Source: Ruminococcaceae bacterium UBA7080 (lineage in GTDB: Bacteria; Bacillota; Clostridia; Oscillospirales; Acutalibacteraceae). From it: a DNA stretch of 64,000 nt. This document shows, one piece after another, positions 44,777 to 53,278 of the stretch. The stretch lies in NCBI GenBank assembly GCA_002493595.1, contig DKZG01000009.1:863-64862 (forward strand). The letters are read 5' to 3'. Positions within the stretch are counted from its first letter, which is position 1. Each line of letters opens with the position of its first letter. Made by a program: the position numbers and the translations under genes. The notes beneath the pieces are model-generated. The model saw only the letters and a program-made list of their open reading frames with translations, made no database searches and had not been told where the DNA came from.

Positions 44777-46067
44777 CCCCAATTTAGACAGTTTTGATAA
44801 TGAAGAATTACCGCTTGGTATAGATAATGATGAGGTTTCTGCGTCTGTTTACAAAGAGGATGATTCGTTAAAAAACGGTGAGAATGACGGCTTTTCTCTG
44901 TCCGTCGGCAGCGAAAGTTCTGCAAACAGCAGTAAGGCAGAGGATTTTACAATGCGTGAAAAGCATTACCATCATCACAGTTCATCACATCATCATTCGC
45001 ATTCACATCATTCCTCTCATTCTTCTCATGCACATAAGCAAAAGAAGCATAAGAAAAAGCTGCCTGCGGCAGCTAAGATTGCCATTGCGGTTCTTGCAAT
45101 TATTTTAATTCTTGTTTCAGCAGTGGTGGGTACAATTTTGTTTCTTGAATATAAAGGCAAGAATGAACTGACAAACGTAAAATCTGAAACAAATTATGAA
45201 GAAACAATAACATATAACGGGCATGATTATGTTTATAACAGCAATATCATTTCAATTGCGTTTATCGGTGTTGATAAACGTGATTTGGGACTTGAAGACG
45301 GTGCTGTCGGAACTGCAGGCCAGAATGATGCTAATATTATCATGACAATCGATACCGCAACAGGCAAAGCAAAGGCTTTGGCAATTCCTCGAGATACGAT
45401 GGTTGAGGTTTCACTTTTCTCTGAAAATAATATTTTCCTCAGAAACGAAGAGATGCAGCTTTGTTTGAGTTATGCTTACGGTAACGGAACAGACACCTCT
45501 GCAGCAAATGTAACTACTTCACTCAGCCGAATATTGTATAATGTTCCCATAAACAAATATTTTGCACTGGATTTAAACGGTATTGCACCTATTAACGATG
45601 CTATTGGCGGTGTTACGGTTGAGTCCCTTTATGATTTTAAAAATCTTAATATAAGCAAGGGTGACAAGGTTCATCTTGTAGGTGATTTAACGGAGGCTTA
45701 TGTAAGAACAAGAGATTTGGATAATGTTGAGGCCTCACTTAACAGAAATGCAAGGCAGATTCAGTATATAAAAGCATTTGCCGCGCAGCTTCTTCCTGCT
45801 GTAATGAACGATTTCAGCATCATCAGCAAGCTGTATTCAACTGCCACCGATTACAGCACAACCAATATTTCACTTTCAGATGCGACTTACCTTGCATCGC
45901 TTATGCTGTCAAAAAATATTACGGATTTTGAAACAAAAACAATAGAAGGTGAAATGAAGCCGAGTACGAAAATGGAATATGCAGATGTGGTTTATGCTGA
46001 ATTTTATCCGGATGAGGATAAACTTATGCAGACCGTGCTTGAAACCTTTTATACGCAAATAAACTAA
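44760..46067 (+). CDS. LCP-family protein with His-rich cytoplasmic tail
   Basis: 435 residues. An acidic stretch (1-65) is followed by a segment with 14 His in residues 69-97 (HYHHHSSSHHHSHSHH and on), a basic cluster, one membrane helix (about 103-128) and an extracellular LCP domain (IAFIGVDKRDLG, ALAIPRDTM, AYVRTRDLDNVEASLNRNAR). The conserved Arg/Asp positions are partly changed compared with the protein at 9471. It overlaps srtB, which suggests linked attachment of glycopolymers and proteins to the wall. The His run may bind metal. Confidence 0.87.
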   Translation: MKKPIDPNLDSFDNEELPLGIDNDEVSASVYKEDDSLKNGENDGFSLSVGSESSANSSKAEDFTMREKHYHHHSSSHHHSHSHHSSHSSHAHKQKKHKKKLPAAAKIAIAVLAIILILVSAVVGTILFLEYKGKNELTNVKSETNYEETITYNGHDYVYNSNIISIAFIGVDKRDLGLEDGAVGTAGQNDANIIMTIDTATGKAKALAIPRDTMVEVSLFSENNIFLRNEEMQLCLSYAYGNGTDTSAANVTTSLSRILYNVPINKYFALDLNGIAPINDAIGGVTVESLYDFKNLNISKGDKVHLVGDLTEAYVRTRDLDNVEASLNRNARQIQYIKAFAAQLLPAVMNDFSIISKLYSTATDYSTTNISLSDATYLASLMLSKNITDFETKTIEGEMKPSTKMEYADVVYAEFYPDEDKLMQTVLETFYTQIN

Positions 46068-46096
46068 AAATATTTTTTATATACAGGAGTTAAACT

Positions 46097-46942
46097 ATGA
46101 ACGCAGAAACAAAAAAAATGCTCTCCTCATATGCCGCAAAAATCAGAATGGGTATAATCGAGAGCACCTACGGTGCAAAAGCCGGTCATCCGGGCGGAAG
46201 CCTCTCTTCAGCTGAGCTGTTTGCTTATCTGTATTTCAAGGAAATGAAGGTTGATCCCAAAAATCCGCAGTGGGAGGACCGTGACAGATTTGTTCTTTCA
46301 AAAGGTCATTGTGCACCCGGCCTTTACAGTGCGCTGGCACTTAAGGGATACTTTCCTGTAGAGGATTTGCCGACATTGCGCCACATTGATTCATATCTTC
46401 AGGGTCATCCGAATATGAACACTGTGCCCGGTATTGATATGTCGACAGGTTCTCTCGGTCAGGGTATCAGCACGGCTGTCGGTATGGCAAAGGGTGCCAA
46501 ATACATAGGACATGACGATATTAATATTTACACCCTTCTTGGAGACGGTGAGATAGAAGAGGGGCAGGTTTGGGAAGCAATGATGTTTGCGAACCAATAT
46601 AAGCTCAATAATCTTTGTGTTATCATCGACAGTAACGGTCTTCAAATTGACGGAAAATGTGAGGATGTTATGAGTGCTGAGCCTATTGATGAAAAGCTTA
46701 AGGCATTCGGCTTTGAGGTTGTGATTGTAGATGGCAATGATTTTGAGCAGCTTGAAAAAGCATTTGATGCATTCCATCATTGTGATAAGCCATTTGGCAT
46801 AATTATGAAGACTGTCAAGGGCAAGGGTGTTTCCTTCATGGAAAACCAGGTTGATTGGCACGGAAAAGCACCTAATGAAGAAGAATATAATATTGCAATG
46901 GCTGAGTTGAGAGCTAAGCTTGCAGAAATTGAGGAGGCATAA
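46097..46942 (+). CDS. Transketolase, N-terminal subunit
   Basis: 281 residues carrying the thiamine diphosphate-binding half of a split transketolase (pentose phosphate pathway): GHPGGSLSS, SKGHCAPGLYSAL, and the TPP motif LLGDGEIEEGQVWEA ending in Asn/Asp for metal. The C-terminal half is the next gene, two bases away. CAGGAG lies upstream of the ATG. Confidence 0.95.
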   Translation: MNAETKKMLSSYAAKIRMGIIESTYGAKAGHPGGSLSSAELFAYLYFKEMKVDPKNPQWEDRDRFVLSKGHCAPGLYSALALKGYFPVEDLPTLRHIDSYLQGHPNMNTVPGIDMSTGSLGQGISTAVGMAKGAKYIGHDDINIYTLLGDGEIEEGQVWEAMMFANQYKLNNLCVIIDSNGLQIDGKCEDVMSAEPIDEKLKAFGFEVVIVDGNDFEQLEKAFDAFHHCDKPFGIIMKTVKGKGVSFMENQVDWHGKAPNEEEYNIAMAELRAKLAEIEEA

Positions 46943-46944
46943 CT

Positions 46945-47886
46945 ATGGCAGAAATCAAAAAAATTGCCACTCGTGAAAGCTACGGCAATGCTCTTAAGGA
47001 GCTTGCAGCAGAGGGCGCTGATAAATTAGTTGTTCTTGATGCAGACCTTTCGGCTGCAACCAAAACAGGAATATTTAAAAAAGCATATCCTGAGCGCCAC
47101 ATTAATTGCGGCATTGCAGAAGCAAATATGATTTGTGCAGCAGCAGGTATGAGCACTATGGGTCTTGTGCCTTTTGCATCGAGTTTTGCAATGTTTGCTG
47201 CAGGCAGAGCCTTTGAACAGGTTAGAAATACGATCGGCTATCCGCATCTTAATGTTAAAATCGGAGCAACGCACGCCGGTATATCCGTTGGCGAAGATGG
47301 TGCTTCACATCAGTGCTGCGAGGATTTTGCACTTATGAGAGCAATTCCGGGCATGGTTGTTATCTGTCCGGCAGACGATGTTGAAGCAAAGCAGGCGGTT
47401 AAGGCTGCTTACCATTATAATGGTCCTGTCTATCTTAGATTCGGCAGGCTTGCAGTGCCCGTGTTCCATAATGATGCATACAAGTTTGAAATCGGCAAGG
47501 GTGAGGTTGTTTGCGAAGGAACGGATGTAACAATAATTGCAAACGGGCTTATGGTTGCTGAAGCAATTGAGGCAGGAAAAGAACTTATTCAAAAGGGAAT
47601 CAGTGCTGAAATTATTAATATTGCAACCATTAAACCACTGGATGAGGAGCTTGTTATTTCATCAGCTAAAAAAACAGGAAGAGTTATTACCGTTGAAGAA
47701 CATAATATCATCGGCGGTCTGGGCGAGGCTGTATGCTCTGTGCTCAGCGAAAAATGTCCTACACCGGTTAAGCGAATTGGTGTTAATGATGAGTTCGGTC
47801 ACAGCGGTCCGGCTGTTGATCTGCTTAAGCAGTTTGGTTTGTCGGCTGAGAATATTGTTAAAGTCGCAGAAGAATTTGTTAAATAA
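46945..47886 (+). CDS. Transketolase, C-terminal subunit
   Basis: 313 residues with the pyrimidine-binding and C-terminal domains of transketolase: VLDADLSAATKTG, NCGIAEANMICAAAGMS with the catalytic Glu, HAGISVGEDGASHQ, and the closing EEHNIIGGLG and DEFGHSG. Works as a complex with the preceding subunit. Ends before a strong terminator. Confidence 0.95.
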   Translation: MAEIKKIATRESYGNALKELAAEGADKLVVLDADLSAATKTGIFKKAYPERHINCGIAEANMICAAAGMSTMGLVPFASSFAMFAAGRAFEQVRNTIGYPHLNVKIGATHAGISVGEDGASHQCCEDFALMRAIPGMVVICPADDVEAKQAVKAAYHYNGPVYLRFGRLAVPVFHNDAYKFEIGKGEVVCEGTDVTIIANGLMVAEAIEAGKELIQKGISAEIINIATIKPLDEELVISSAKKTGRVITVEEHNIIGGLGEAVCSVLSEKCPTPVKRIGVNDEFGHSGPAVDLLKQFGLSAENIVKVAEEFVK

Positions 47887-48051
47887 TGTATTGTTTTTTA
47901 ACTGTAATGAAGGTCAAAACCGGATTGCAATAAAGAGTGTGGAAAGCAAAACTCGGGAAAACAGTTGTTTATAGAGTGTTTTTAACGCAATAAATCGCAA
48001 GAATTCGTACTGTCGGTTTTTTCTGTGTATTTATTTTTCAATCAAACAGAA

Positions 48052-48104
48052 AACCCCGCAAAAATCAGCATTATATGTGAGCTGATTTTGCGGGGTTCTT
48101 TTTT
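48052..48104. terminator. Terminator between transketolase and the B12 operon
   Basis: 17-bp stem (AACCCCGCAAAATCAGC, one bulged A in the left arm), an 11-base loop and a T-run. The converging operon also ends here. The 165 bp before it (47887-48051) shows no feature. Confidence 0.85.
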
Positions 48105-48116
48105 AGGCAAATAATG

Positions 48117-49301
48117 TTAATTATTTTCTTTCTTTTTTATAACAGCAAATACACCGCTTGCTGCAATTAAAGCAATAGAAACAGAAAAACCTGTTTCATT
48201 TATGCCTGTTGCAGGAGATTTTTTTACGGAAGCTGTTTTTTGAGCTGTTGTATTTGCCTTTACAGCAGTAGTCTCGCGAGCAGAAATATCATCTTCTTTG
48301 GCAGTATAATCATCCTCTGTTGATGGCTCTTCTTCTGCTAAAGCTTCCTGCATAAGAAGTTCATAATAGTATAAGTCAAGTGCAGCAAATGCATCTTTTG
48401 TTGCATAAGGGCTGGCCTCGTTGTCGTAGGTAAATACGCCGGCAGATGAACTCTCAAATACACAGAGCTCCTTATAAATTGAATTAACCTTATCAAAATG
48501 ATTGTTTAAAAAGGATGCATAATCCTCTTCACGTTCAATAGCATCAAGGCCATGGCCGTATGAGCAGTGGGCAAGGAGTGCAAGAGCTGTTGAATTTGTA
48601 TTTGGCTCTTTGCCGTATTCCGGATTGAAGCAGTATCCGCCCTTCACCTTATAACTTTCAATTACATTTATTGCATCAGCAAGTATGTCATTATATTCAT
48701 CTGAAAGATAGGACAATGCATCAACAAAGTTAGCTGTGTTATCACAGGAAAAACCAAAATAATCAATGCCCTTACCTTTGGTATAAAAGTTTTCAATATA
48801 AGTATCGAGTGCTTTTTTTAAGAATTGCTCAGAATTGTCGTGCGAACAATAAAATGCAGCTTTTGCAATATATCTATAGTAATTTGGTGTTGCAGGAACA
48901 ACTGTCGGGTCCATAGCCAAAAATGCTTTTTCAATATCGTAACCGTAAAAATCACTCGGATCCTCCAACAGTGCATTAAGAGCAATAATGACTGCACTGT
49001 ATGATGCAAGATTTTCACCATATACAGATATGATTTTTCCATTATTTGCATCCAAATTTGCTTTGACATCCTTTAAAAAATCTTTTGCAAATTTTGTCAT
49101 ATCCGCAGCCGAGTCTGCCATAAGGCAAAAATCAATTGCATTATCAACGCCAAAGCTTTTTGTATCCTTAGTAAGGTACTCTGCAGCGCCGTTAAGTTGC
49201 TTTTTTACGTCCTCTGCGCGCGGTATTTCTGCTGCAAATGCCGTGATGCTTGTTGTAAGCAGAATGCCGATTACAAGAATTACTGATAATAATTTTTTCA
49301 T
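48117..49301 (-). CDS. Wall-anchored alpha/alpha-toroid protein (transcobalamin alpha-like)
   Basis: 394 residues. Signal peptide (1-24, ending AFA), then about 300 residues of helical repeats: YSAVIIALNALLEDPSDFYG, the DNTANFVDALSYL unit and KGGYCFNPEYGKEPNTNST ALALLAHCSYG. These resemble prenyltransferase/squalene-cyclase toroid repeats, the fold of the alpha domain of transcobalamin and intrinsic factor. A Thr/Glu-rich linker is followed by sorting signal SPATG (362-366), a hydrophobic helix and KKKENN. ATG 49301 follows AGGAGG. It lies 19 bases after a DUF4430 lipoprotein under a cobalamin riboswitch, so a B12-binding surface role is inferred, not shown. Confidence 0.75.
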   Translation of the reverse strand: MKKLLSVILVIGILLTTSITAFAAEIPRAEDVKKQLNGAAEYLTKDTKSFGVDNAIDFCLMADSAADMTKFAKDFLKDVKANLDANNGKIISVYGENLASYSAVIIALNALLEDPSDFYGYDIEKAFLAMDPTVVPATPNYYRYIAKAAFYCSHDNSEQFLKKALDTYIENFYTKGKGIDYFGFSCDNTANFVDALSYLSDEYNDILADAINVIESYKVKGGYCFNPEYGKEPNTNSTALALLAHCSYGHGLDAIEREEDYASFLNNHFDKVNSIYKELCVFESSSAGVFTYDNEASPYATKDAFAALDLYYYELLMQEALAEEEPSTEDDYTAKEDDISARETTAVKANTTAQKTASVKKSPATGINETGFSVSIALIAASGVFAVIKKKENN

Positions 49302-49320
49302 CTTTTCCTCCTGATATTTG

Positions 49321-50079
49321 TTATTTATTTGTGCACGTGTATGAAAATACAACGTTATCACCATCTGAAAGCTTGTAACGGCCGCAGCTTTTTGAAGGAC
49401 TATTGCCGTTTACTTTGTAAACCCATCCGCTTTGGCTGCCGCAGTCTTTTTCATCTATATTATTAAAGCCTGCAATATACTTGCCGTAGGAGCTGTTCAC
49501 AGTATTTATTGTTACGCCTTGTTTATTGCAGGCCGCTTTGACTGCGTCAAAGGCGGAGCTGTTATTGTCTAATGTTACAACATATTTATTTATTATGTAG
49601 CCGTCCGGCGGAACATATTTTTCATGTCCGTTCTTAAGTTTATCCATATTATTCAGAATACTTTTGCACTCAATGGTTACTGTGCAGGTTATATAAGATG
49701 AGGTTGTTGTTTGCTTTTCTGCTTTAGAGCTTTGGGCGGGCTTTTTTGCTGCTTGGGTAGTTGAGGTATAGCCCTTTTTCTCGGCCTTTGCAGTATTTGT
49801 CGTACCATTACTTCTTTTTGCAGTAGTTGTTTTGATAGAGCTTGTTTTAGCTTTTTGCGTGTTTTGGGCCGATAAACTTCTATTTTGAGTGGCAGAATTT
49901 GTTTTATCGGTATTTTTTTTCTCGGCAGTGAAAGTTTTTTGCTCGTTTGTACTGTTGCTTTTTGAAGACAGCGTATATTCTGTTGTATTTATGCTGCTTT
50001 TTTCTGTATTGTTGGCTGTGCAGCCGAAAAATGCGGCACAAATAAATATAGTTAAAAGTATTGCAGTAATTTTTTTCAT
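49321..50079 (-). CDS. Lipoprotein with DUF4430 (transcobalamin beta-like) domain
   Basis: 252 residues. A lipoprotein signal ends at Cys20 (AAFFGC), followed by a long Ser/Thr/Lys/Ala linker (about 21-140) that can span the wall, then a DUF4430-like domain (about 150-250): NSSAFDAVKAACNKQGV, YIAGFNNIDEKDCGSQSGWVY, KVNGNSPSKSCGRYKLSDGD and a closing VVFSYTC. DUF4430 is the beta domain of transcobalamin and intrinsic factor. The start at 50079 lies eight bases after an AGGGG inside a hairpin, and a cobalamin riboswitch precedes it. B12 capture is inferred. Confidence 0.82.
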   Translation of the reverse strand: MKKITAILLTIFICAAFFGCTANNTEKSSINTTEYTLSSKSNSTNEQKTFTAEKKNTDKTNSATQNRSLSAQNTQKAKTSSIKTTTAKRSNGTTNTAKAEKKGYTSTTQAAKKPAQSSKAEKQTTTSSYITCTVTIECKSILNNMDKLKNGHEKYVPPDGYIINKYVVTLDNNSSAFDAVKAACNKQGVTINTVNSSYGKYIAGFNNIDEKDCGSQSGWVYKVNGNSPSKSCGRYKLSDGDNVVFSYTCTNK

Positions 50080-50086
50080 AAAAATA

Positions 50087-50108
50087 ACCCCTGTTGTTGG
50101 ACAGGGGT
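50087..50108 (-). promoter_or_regulatory. Ribosome-site-sequestering hairpin of the B12 operon
   Basis: On the transcript, ACCCCUGU pairs with ACAGGGGU around a CCAACA loop. The 3' arm contains the AGGGG ribosome site of the DUF4430 gene. The loop CCAA could pair with UUGG in the aptamer (near 50240), as the kissing loop of cobalamin riboswitches does, so B12 binding would hold translation off. Pairing is inferred by eye. Confidence 0.7.
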
Positions 50109-50163
50109 ATGGCAGGACATATAAAATCCATTGCTTTTCCACTTGCCCAAAAGCTGAATTTTT

Positions 50164-50345
50164 AATTCGGCAGGTCTCCCGGCTTGTGATATAGTATATA
50201 GGTTAAAATATACATGCAAAATGCGCCTTCTCGGTTTCCCAATGGCAAATGCATTTGCTTCGTCAGATACGGTAATGGCGGTTGTTTGAGATTCTCACTC
50301 AATTCCCTTTTAATTTCAGGACGTTACACCTGAAAACCGATAATT
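50164..50345 (-). ncRNA. Cobalamin riboswitch aptamer
   Basis: On the minus strand the leader ends with the B12 box AAGCCGGGAGACCUGCC (50185-50169), preceded by the conserved pieces GCCAUUGGG, GAGAAGGC, and, further 5', GGGAAUUGAGUGAGAAUCUC and ACAACCGCC. A closing stem (AAUU/CGG with CCGAAUU) can form between 50345-50337 and 50170-50164. These are the core motifs of the cobalamin riboswitch family. It controls the DUF4430 lipoprotein and, by co-transcription, the toroid protein. Confidence 0.93.
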
Positions 50346-50354
50346 TATATATTT

Positions 50355-50382
50355 AGTATACCATTAAAAATGAATATGTCAA
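50355..50382 (-). promoter_or_regulatory. Promoter of the B12 operon
   Basis: Minus strand: TTGACA (50382-50377), 16-bp spacer and TATACT (50360-50355). Transcription would start about 10 bases before the aptamer. An AATATGT/ACATATT repeat (50373-50394) overlaps the -35 and could be the weak end signal of nrdG or an operator. Confidence 0.82.
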
Positions 50383-50407
50383 TTATTACATATTTTCCGG
50401 CTGTCAG

Positions 50408-50932
50408 CTATTCTAAATATAATGTGATATTTTTATTTTTTATACTTTTTTTCACATCAATAACACGCTGATTTGATGAGCCGCGGAAAACCAGAGAAAT
50501 ATCCTTCTTTTCCTCAATAAAACGACCGTCAACAAGAACATCAATTAATCCCAGCATTTCGCCGCTGATGTCGGTATGAGCTCTTGATTTTTCAATACCC
50601 AGTATTTCTTCGAAAGTGAATCCGGAATAGCACCACACTGTTTTGTTTGGAAAACGTTCCTTAAACATGATAAGAAATGGCAGTAAAACCTTTTGATTTT
50701 CAGGTTCAAAAGGTTCGCCGCCGAGAAGAGACAGGCCGTTTATCCAGTCCGGTTCGCAGGAATGCAAAATTTCTTCCATTGTTTTTTCCGTGAAGAGCTC
50801 ACCGAAAGAAAAGTCCCAGGTTTGCTGATTAAAGCAGTTTTGGCAATGGTGGCGGCAGCCTGAAACAAAAAGAGATGTTCTTACCCCTTCTCCGTTTGCA
50901 ATGTCATTTTTTTTGATTTCTCCGTAATTCAT
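50408..50932 (-). CDS. nrdG: Anaerobic ribonucleotide reductase activating protein
   Basis: Radical SAM enzyme that makes the glycyl radical on NrdD. The 174 residues have MNYGEIKKNDIANGEGVRTS, the cluster motif CRHHCQNC, and LLGGEPFEPEN for SAM. The ATG at 50932 gives the usual N-terminus; an in-frame TTG at 50950 adds six residues. No strong ribosome site is seen, but a hairpin lies just upstream, so translation may depend on nrdD. Confidence 0.94.
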   Translation of the reverse strand: MNYGEIKKNDIANGEGVRTSLFVSGCRHHCQNCFNQQTWDFSFGELFTEKTMEEILHSCEPDWINGLSLLGGEPFEPENQKVLLPFLIMFKERFPNKTVWCYSGFTFEEILGIEKSRAHTDISGEMLGLIDVLVDGRFIEEKKDISLVFRGSSNQRVIDVKKSIKNKNITLYLE

Positions 50933-50944
50933 AATGTAAACAAA

Positions 50945-50969
50945 GGGCAACCCGTTTAAATGGCTGCCC
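50945..50969 (-). other. Hairpin in the nrdD-nrdG gap
   Basis: On the transcript GGGCAGCC pairs with GGUUGCCC (one G-U) around a 9-base loop. It fills most of the 44-base gap and has no T-run, so could tune the ratio of NrdD to NrdG. Confidence 0.45.
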
Positions 50970-50976
50970 TATCTCC

Positions 50977-53157
50977 TTATAAATGTAAAACTCTTTCCTT
51001 TATTTCCTGTGTTCTGCCCTGATTCCAGAACTGTGTGCCGATATAACCGCAGGTTCTTCTGGCAACATTCATTTTATCCTGATCTTCATTGCCGCACTTT
51101 GGGCATCTCCATACAAGCTTGCCATCTTCATTTTCGACAATCTGAATTTCACCATCAAAGCCGCAGCACTGGCAGTAATCTGATTTTGTATTAAGTTCAG
51201 CATACATAATGTTGTCGTATATATAACGCATTACCTGTAATACGGCAGGAATATTATTCTGCATGTTAGGTACTTCAACATAGGATATAGCTCCGCCCGG
51301 CGACAGGCGCTGAAATTCGCTTTCAAATTTAAGTTTGGTGAAGGCATCAATTTCCTCAGCAACATGAACGTGATAGGAATTTGTAATATAGTTTCTGTCT
51401 GTTACGCCCGGAATAATACCAAAACGCTTTTGCAAACATTTTGCAAATTTATATGTAGTTGACTCCAACGGCGTGCCATAGATACTGAAATCAATATTGT
51501 TTTCGGCTTTCCACTTTGCACAGGCATCATTCATATACTGCATAACGCTGAGTGCAAATTCCTTGCCGCCGTTATCATCGGTATGGCTCATACCGGTCAT
51601 ATACTTTGTGCATTCATAAAGACCGGCATAACCAAGGCTGATGGTGGAGTATCCGCCAAAAAGCAGCTTGTCAATTTTTTCTCCCTTTTTCAGTCTTGCA
51701 AGTGCGCCATGCTGCCAAAGAATAGGTGCAGCATCAGAAAGAGTGCCCTTAAGTCTGTTGTGACGGCACATAAGTGCGCGATAGCAAAGATCAAGACGTT
51801 CGTCAAATATTTTCCAGAATTTTGTTGAATCACCACCCGATGAGCATGCAATATCGACCAGATTGATTGTAACGACACCCTGATTAAAACGACCGTAGTA
51901 TTTGCCCTTGTTGGTCTTGGGATCAACATAAGGTGTAAGGAAGCTGCGGCAGCCCATACAGGTATAGCAGTGACCTTCACCGTTTTTATCAATTTTATAT
52001 TCAAGCATTTTCTTTTCCGAAATATAGTCGGGTACCATTCGCTTAGCGGTGCATTTTGCAGCCAATTCCGTGAGATAAAAGTACTTGGAATTCTCTTTGA
52101 TATTATCTTCTTCAAGAACGTAGATAAGCTTAGGGAAAGCAGGTGTAATCCAGACACCGTCCTCGTTTTTTACACCTTGAATACGCTGCTTGAGAGTTTC
52201 TTCTATAATCAAAGCAAGGTCTTTCTTTTCCTGTTCGCTTTTGGCTTCGTTCAGATACATAAATACAGTAACAAACGGAGCCTGACCATTTGTTGTGAGC
52301 AAGGTCACTACCTGATACTGAATTGTCTGTACACCGCGGCTAACCTCGTCACGCAGACGTTTTTCAGTAAGCAGAGTAACCTGCTCATCTGTCATTTCAA
52401 TGCCAAGAGTTGCCGCTTCGTCAAGGATATCTCTGCGGATTTTTTCTCGGCTCGTCTGAACAAAAGGAGCAAGATGCGAAAGTGATATGGATTGACCGCC
52501 GTACTGGCTTGATGCAACCTGAGCTATAATCTGTGTTGCAATATTGCAGGCAGTAGAAAAGCTGTGTGGCTTTTCTATCATGGTATCCGATATAACCGTG
52601 CCGTTTTGCAGCATATCCTCAAGATTGACAAGATCGCAGTTGTGCATATGCTGAGCAAAATAATCAGCATCATGGAAATGGATAATGCCCTCTTCATGTG
52701 CATCAACAATATCCTGCGGTAAAAGAATTCTCTTGGTGATATCCTTTGAAACTTCACCGGCCATATAGTCACGCTGAACCGAGTTCACAGTCGGGTTTTT
52801 GTTTGAATTTTCCTGTTTAACCTCTTCATTATTACATTCAATAAGTGAAAGGATTTGGTTGTCAGTGGTGTTGGCCTTTCGTATGAGTGAGCGGTTGTAA
52901 CGATATTTAACATAAAGGCGCGCGACATCAAAGGCCCCCTGTGCCATAATTTGATTTTCAACAATATCCTGAATTTCTTCAACGGATAACGCACGGTTCG
53001 CTTTTGAAATTTTAAATTCTACATATTCGGCAATTTCATTTATCTGACTTTGTGAAAGCTCTTCTTTTCTGCAGGCTGCATTTGCCTTTGATACGGCAAC
53101 AATGATTTTGTTTAAATCAAAATCTGCTTCAGAGCCGTTACGCTTAATGATTTTCAT
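50977..53157 (-). CDS. nrdD: Anaerobic ribonucleoside-triphosphate reductase
   Basis: Class III enzyme making dNTPs without oxygen. Of 726 residues, about 3-95 form an ATP-cone allosteric domain (IIKRNGSEADFDLNKI), then the glycyl-radical barrel, a Cys-rich zinc site (YCQCCG with WRCPKCGNED), and the radical Gly in RRTCGYIG (about Gly704). It needs NrdG, encoded 44 bases downstream. An own strong promoter with an NrdR-type box upstream suggests repression when dATP is plentiful. Confidence 0.97.
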   Translation of the reverse strand: MKIIKRNGSEADFDLNKIIVAVSKANAACRKEELSQSQINEIAEYVEFKISKANRALSVEEIQDIVENQIMAQGAFDVARLYVKYRYNRSLIRKANTTDNQILSLIECNNEEVKQENSNKNPTVNSVQRDYMAGEVSKDITKRILLPQDIVDAHEEGIIHFHDADYFAQHMHNCDLVNLEDMLQNGTVISDTMIEKPHSFSTACNIATQIIAQVASSQYGGQSISLSHLAPFVQTSREKIRRDILDEAATLGIEMTDEQVTLLTEKRLRDEVSRGVQTIQYQVVTLLTTNGQAPFVTVFMYLNEAKSEQEKKDLALIIEETLKQRIQGVKNEDGVWITPAFPKLIYVLEEDNIKENSKYFYLTELAAKCTAKRMVPDYISEKKMLEYKIDKNGEGHCYTCMGCRSFLTPYVDPKTNKGKYYGRFNQGVVTINLVDIACSSGGDSTKFWKIFDERLDLCYRALMCRHNRLKGTLSDAAPILWQHGALARLKKGEKIDKLLFGGYSTISLGYAGLYECTKYMTGMSHTDDNGGKEFALSVMQYMNDACAKWKAENNIDFSIYGTPLESTTYKFAKCLQKRFGIIPGVTDRNYITNSYHVHVAEEIDAFTKLKFESEFQRLSPGGAISYVEVPNMQNNIPAVLQVMRYIYDNIMYAELNTKSDYCQCCGFDGEIQIVENEDGKLVWRCPKCGNEDQDKMNVARRTCGYIGTQFWNQGRTQEIKERVLHL

Positions 53158-53216
53158 TTTTTTACCCCTTCTGAATATATTACAAAAATATTACATTGAA
53201 TAAATCGACTGGATTA

Positions 53217-53245
53217 ATCATATCAAATATTTAGTTGCCTGTCAA
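53217..53245 (-). promoter_or_regulatory. Promoter of nrdDG
   Basis: Minus strand: TTGACA (53245-53240), 17-bp spacer and TATGAT (53222-53217). A strong sigma-A-type promoter 60 bases before the nrdD start. Confidence 0.8.
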
Positions 53246-53262
53246 TAGTAAAATAGCAAAAT

Positions 53263-53278
53263 ACACAATATATTGTAT
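53263..53278. promoter_or_regulatory. Candidate NrdR box
   Basis: ACACAATATATTGTAT matches the NrdR box consensus acaCwAtATaTwGtgt in 15 of 16 positions (consensus recalled, not looked up). It lies about 18 bp upstream of the nrdD -35. NrdR boxes usually occur in pairs; I found no convincing second one. The rest of this 385-bp gap (53158-53542) is AT-rich, with the tagD terminator at its far end. Confidence 0.5.

Noticed and set aside
47887..48051. Possible small gene after the transketolase
   Set aside because: No start with ribosome site and no conserved pattern; frames are short.
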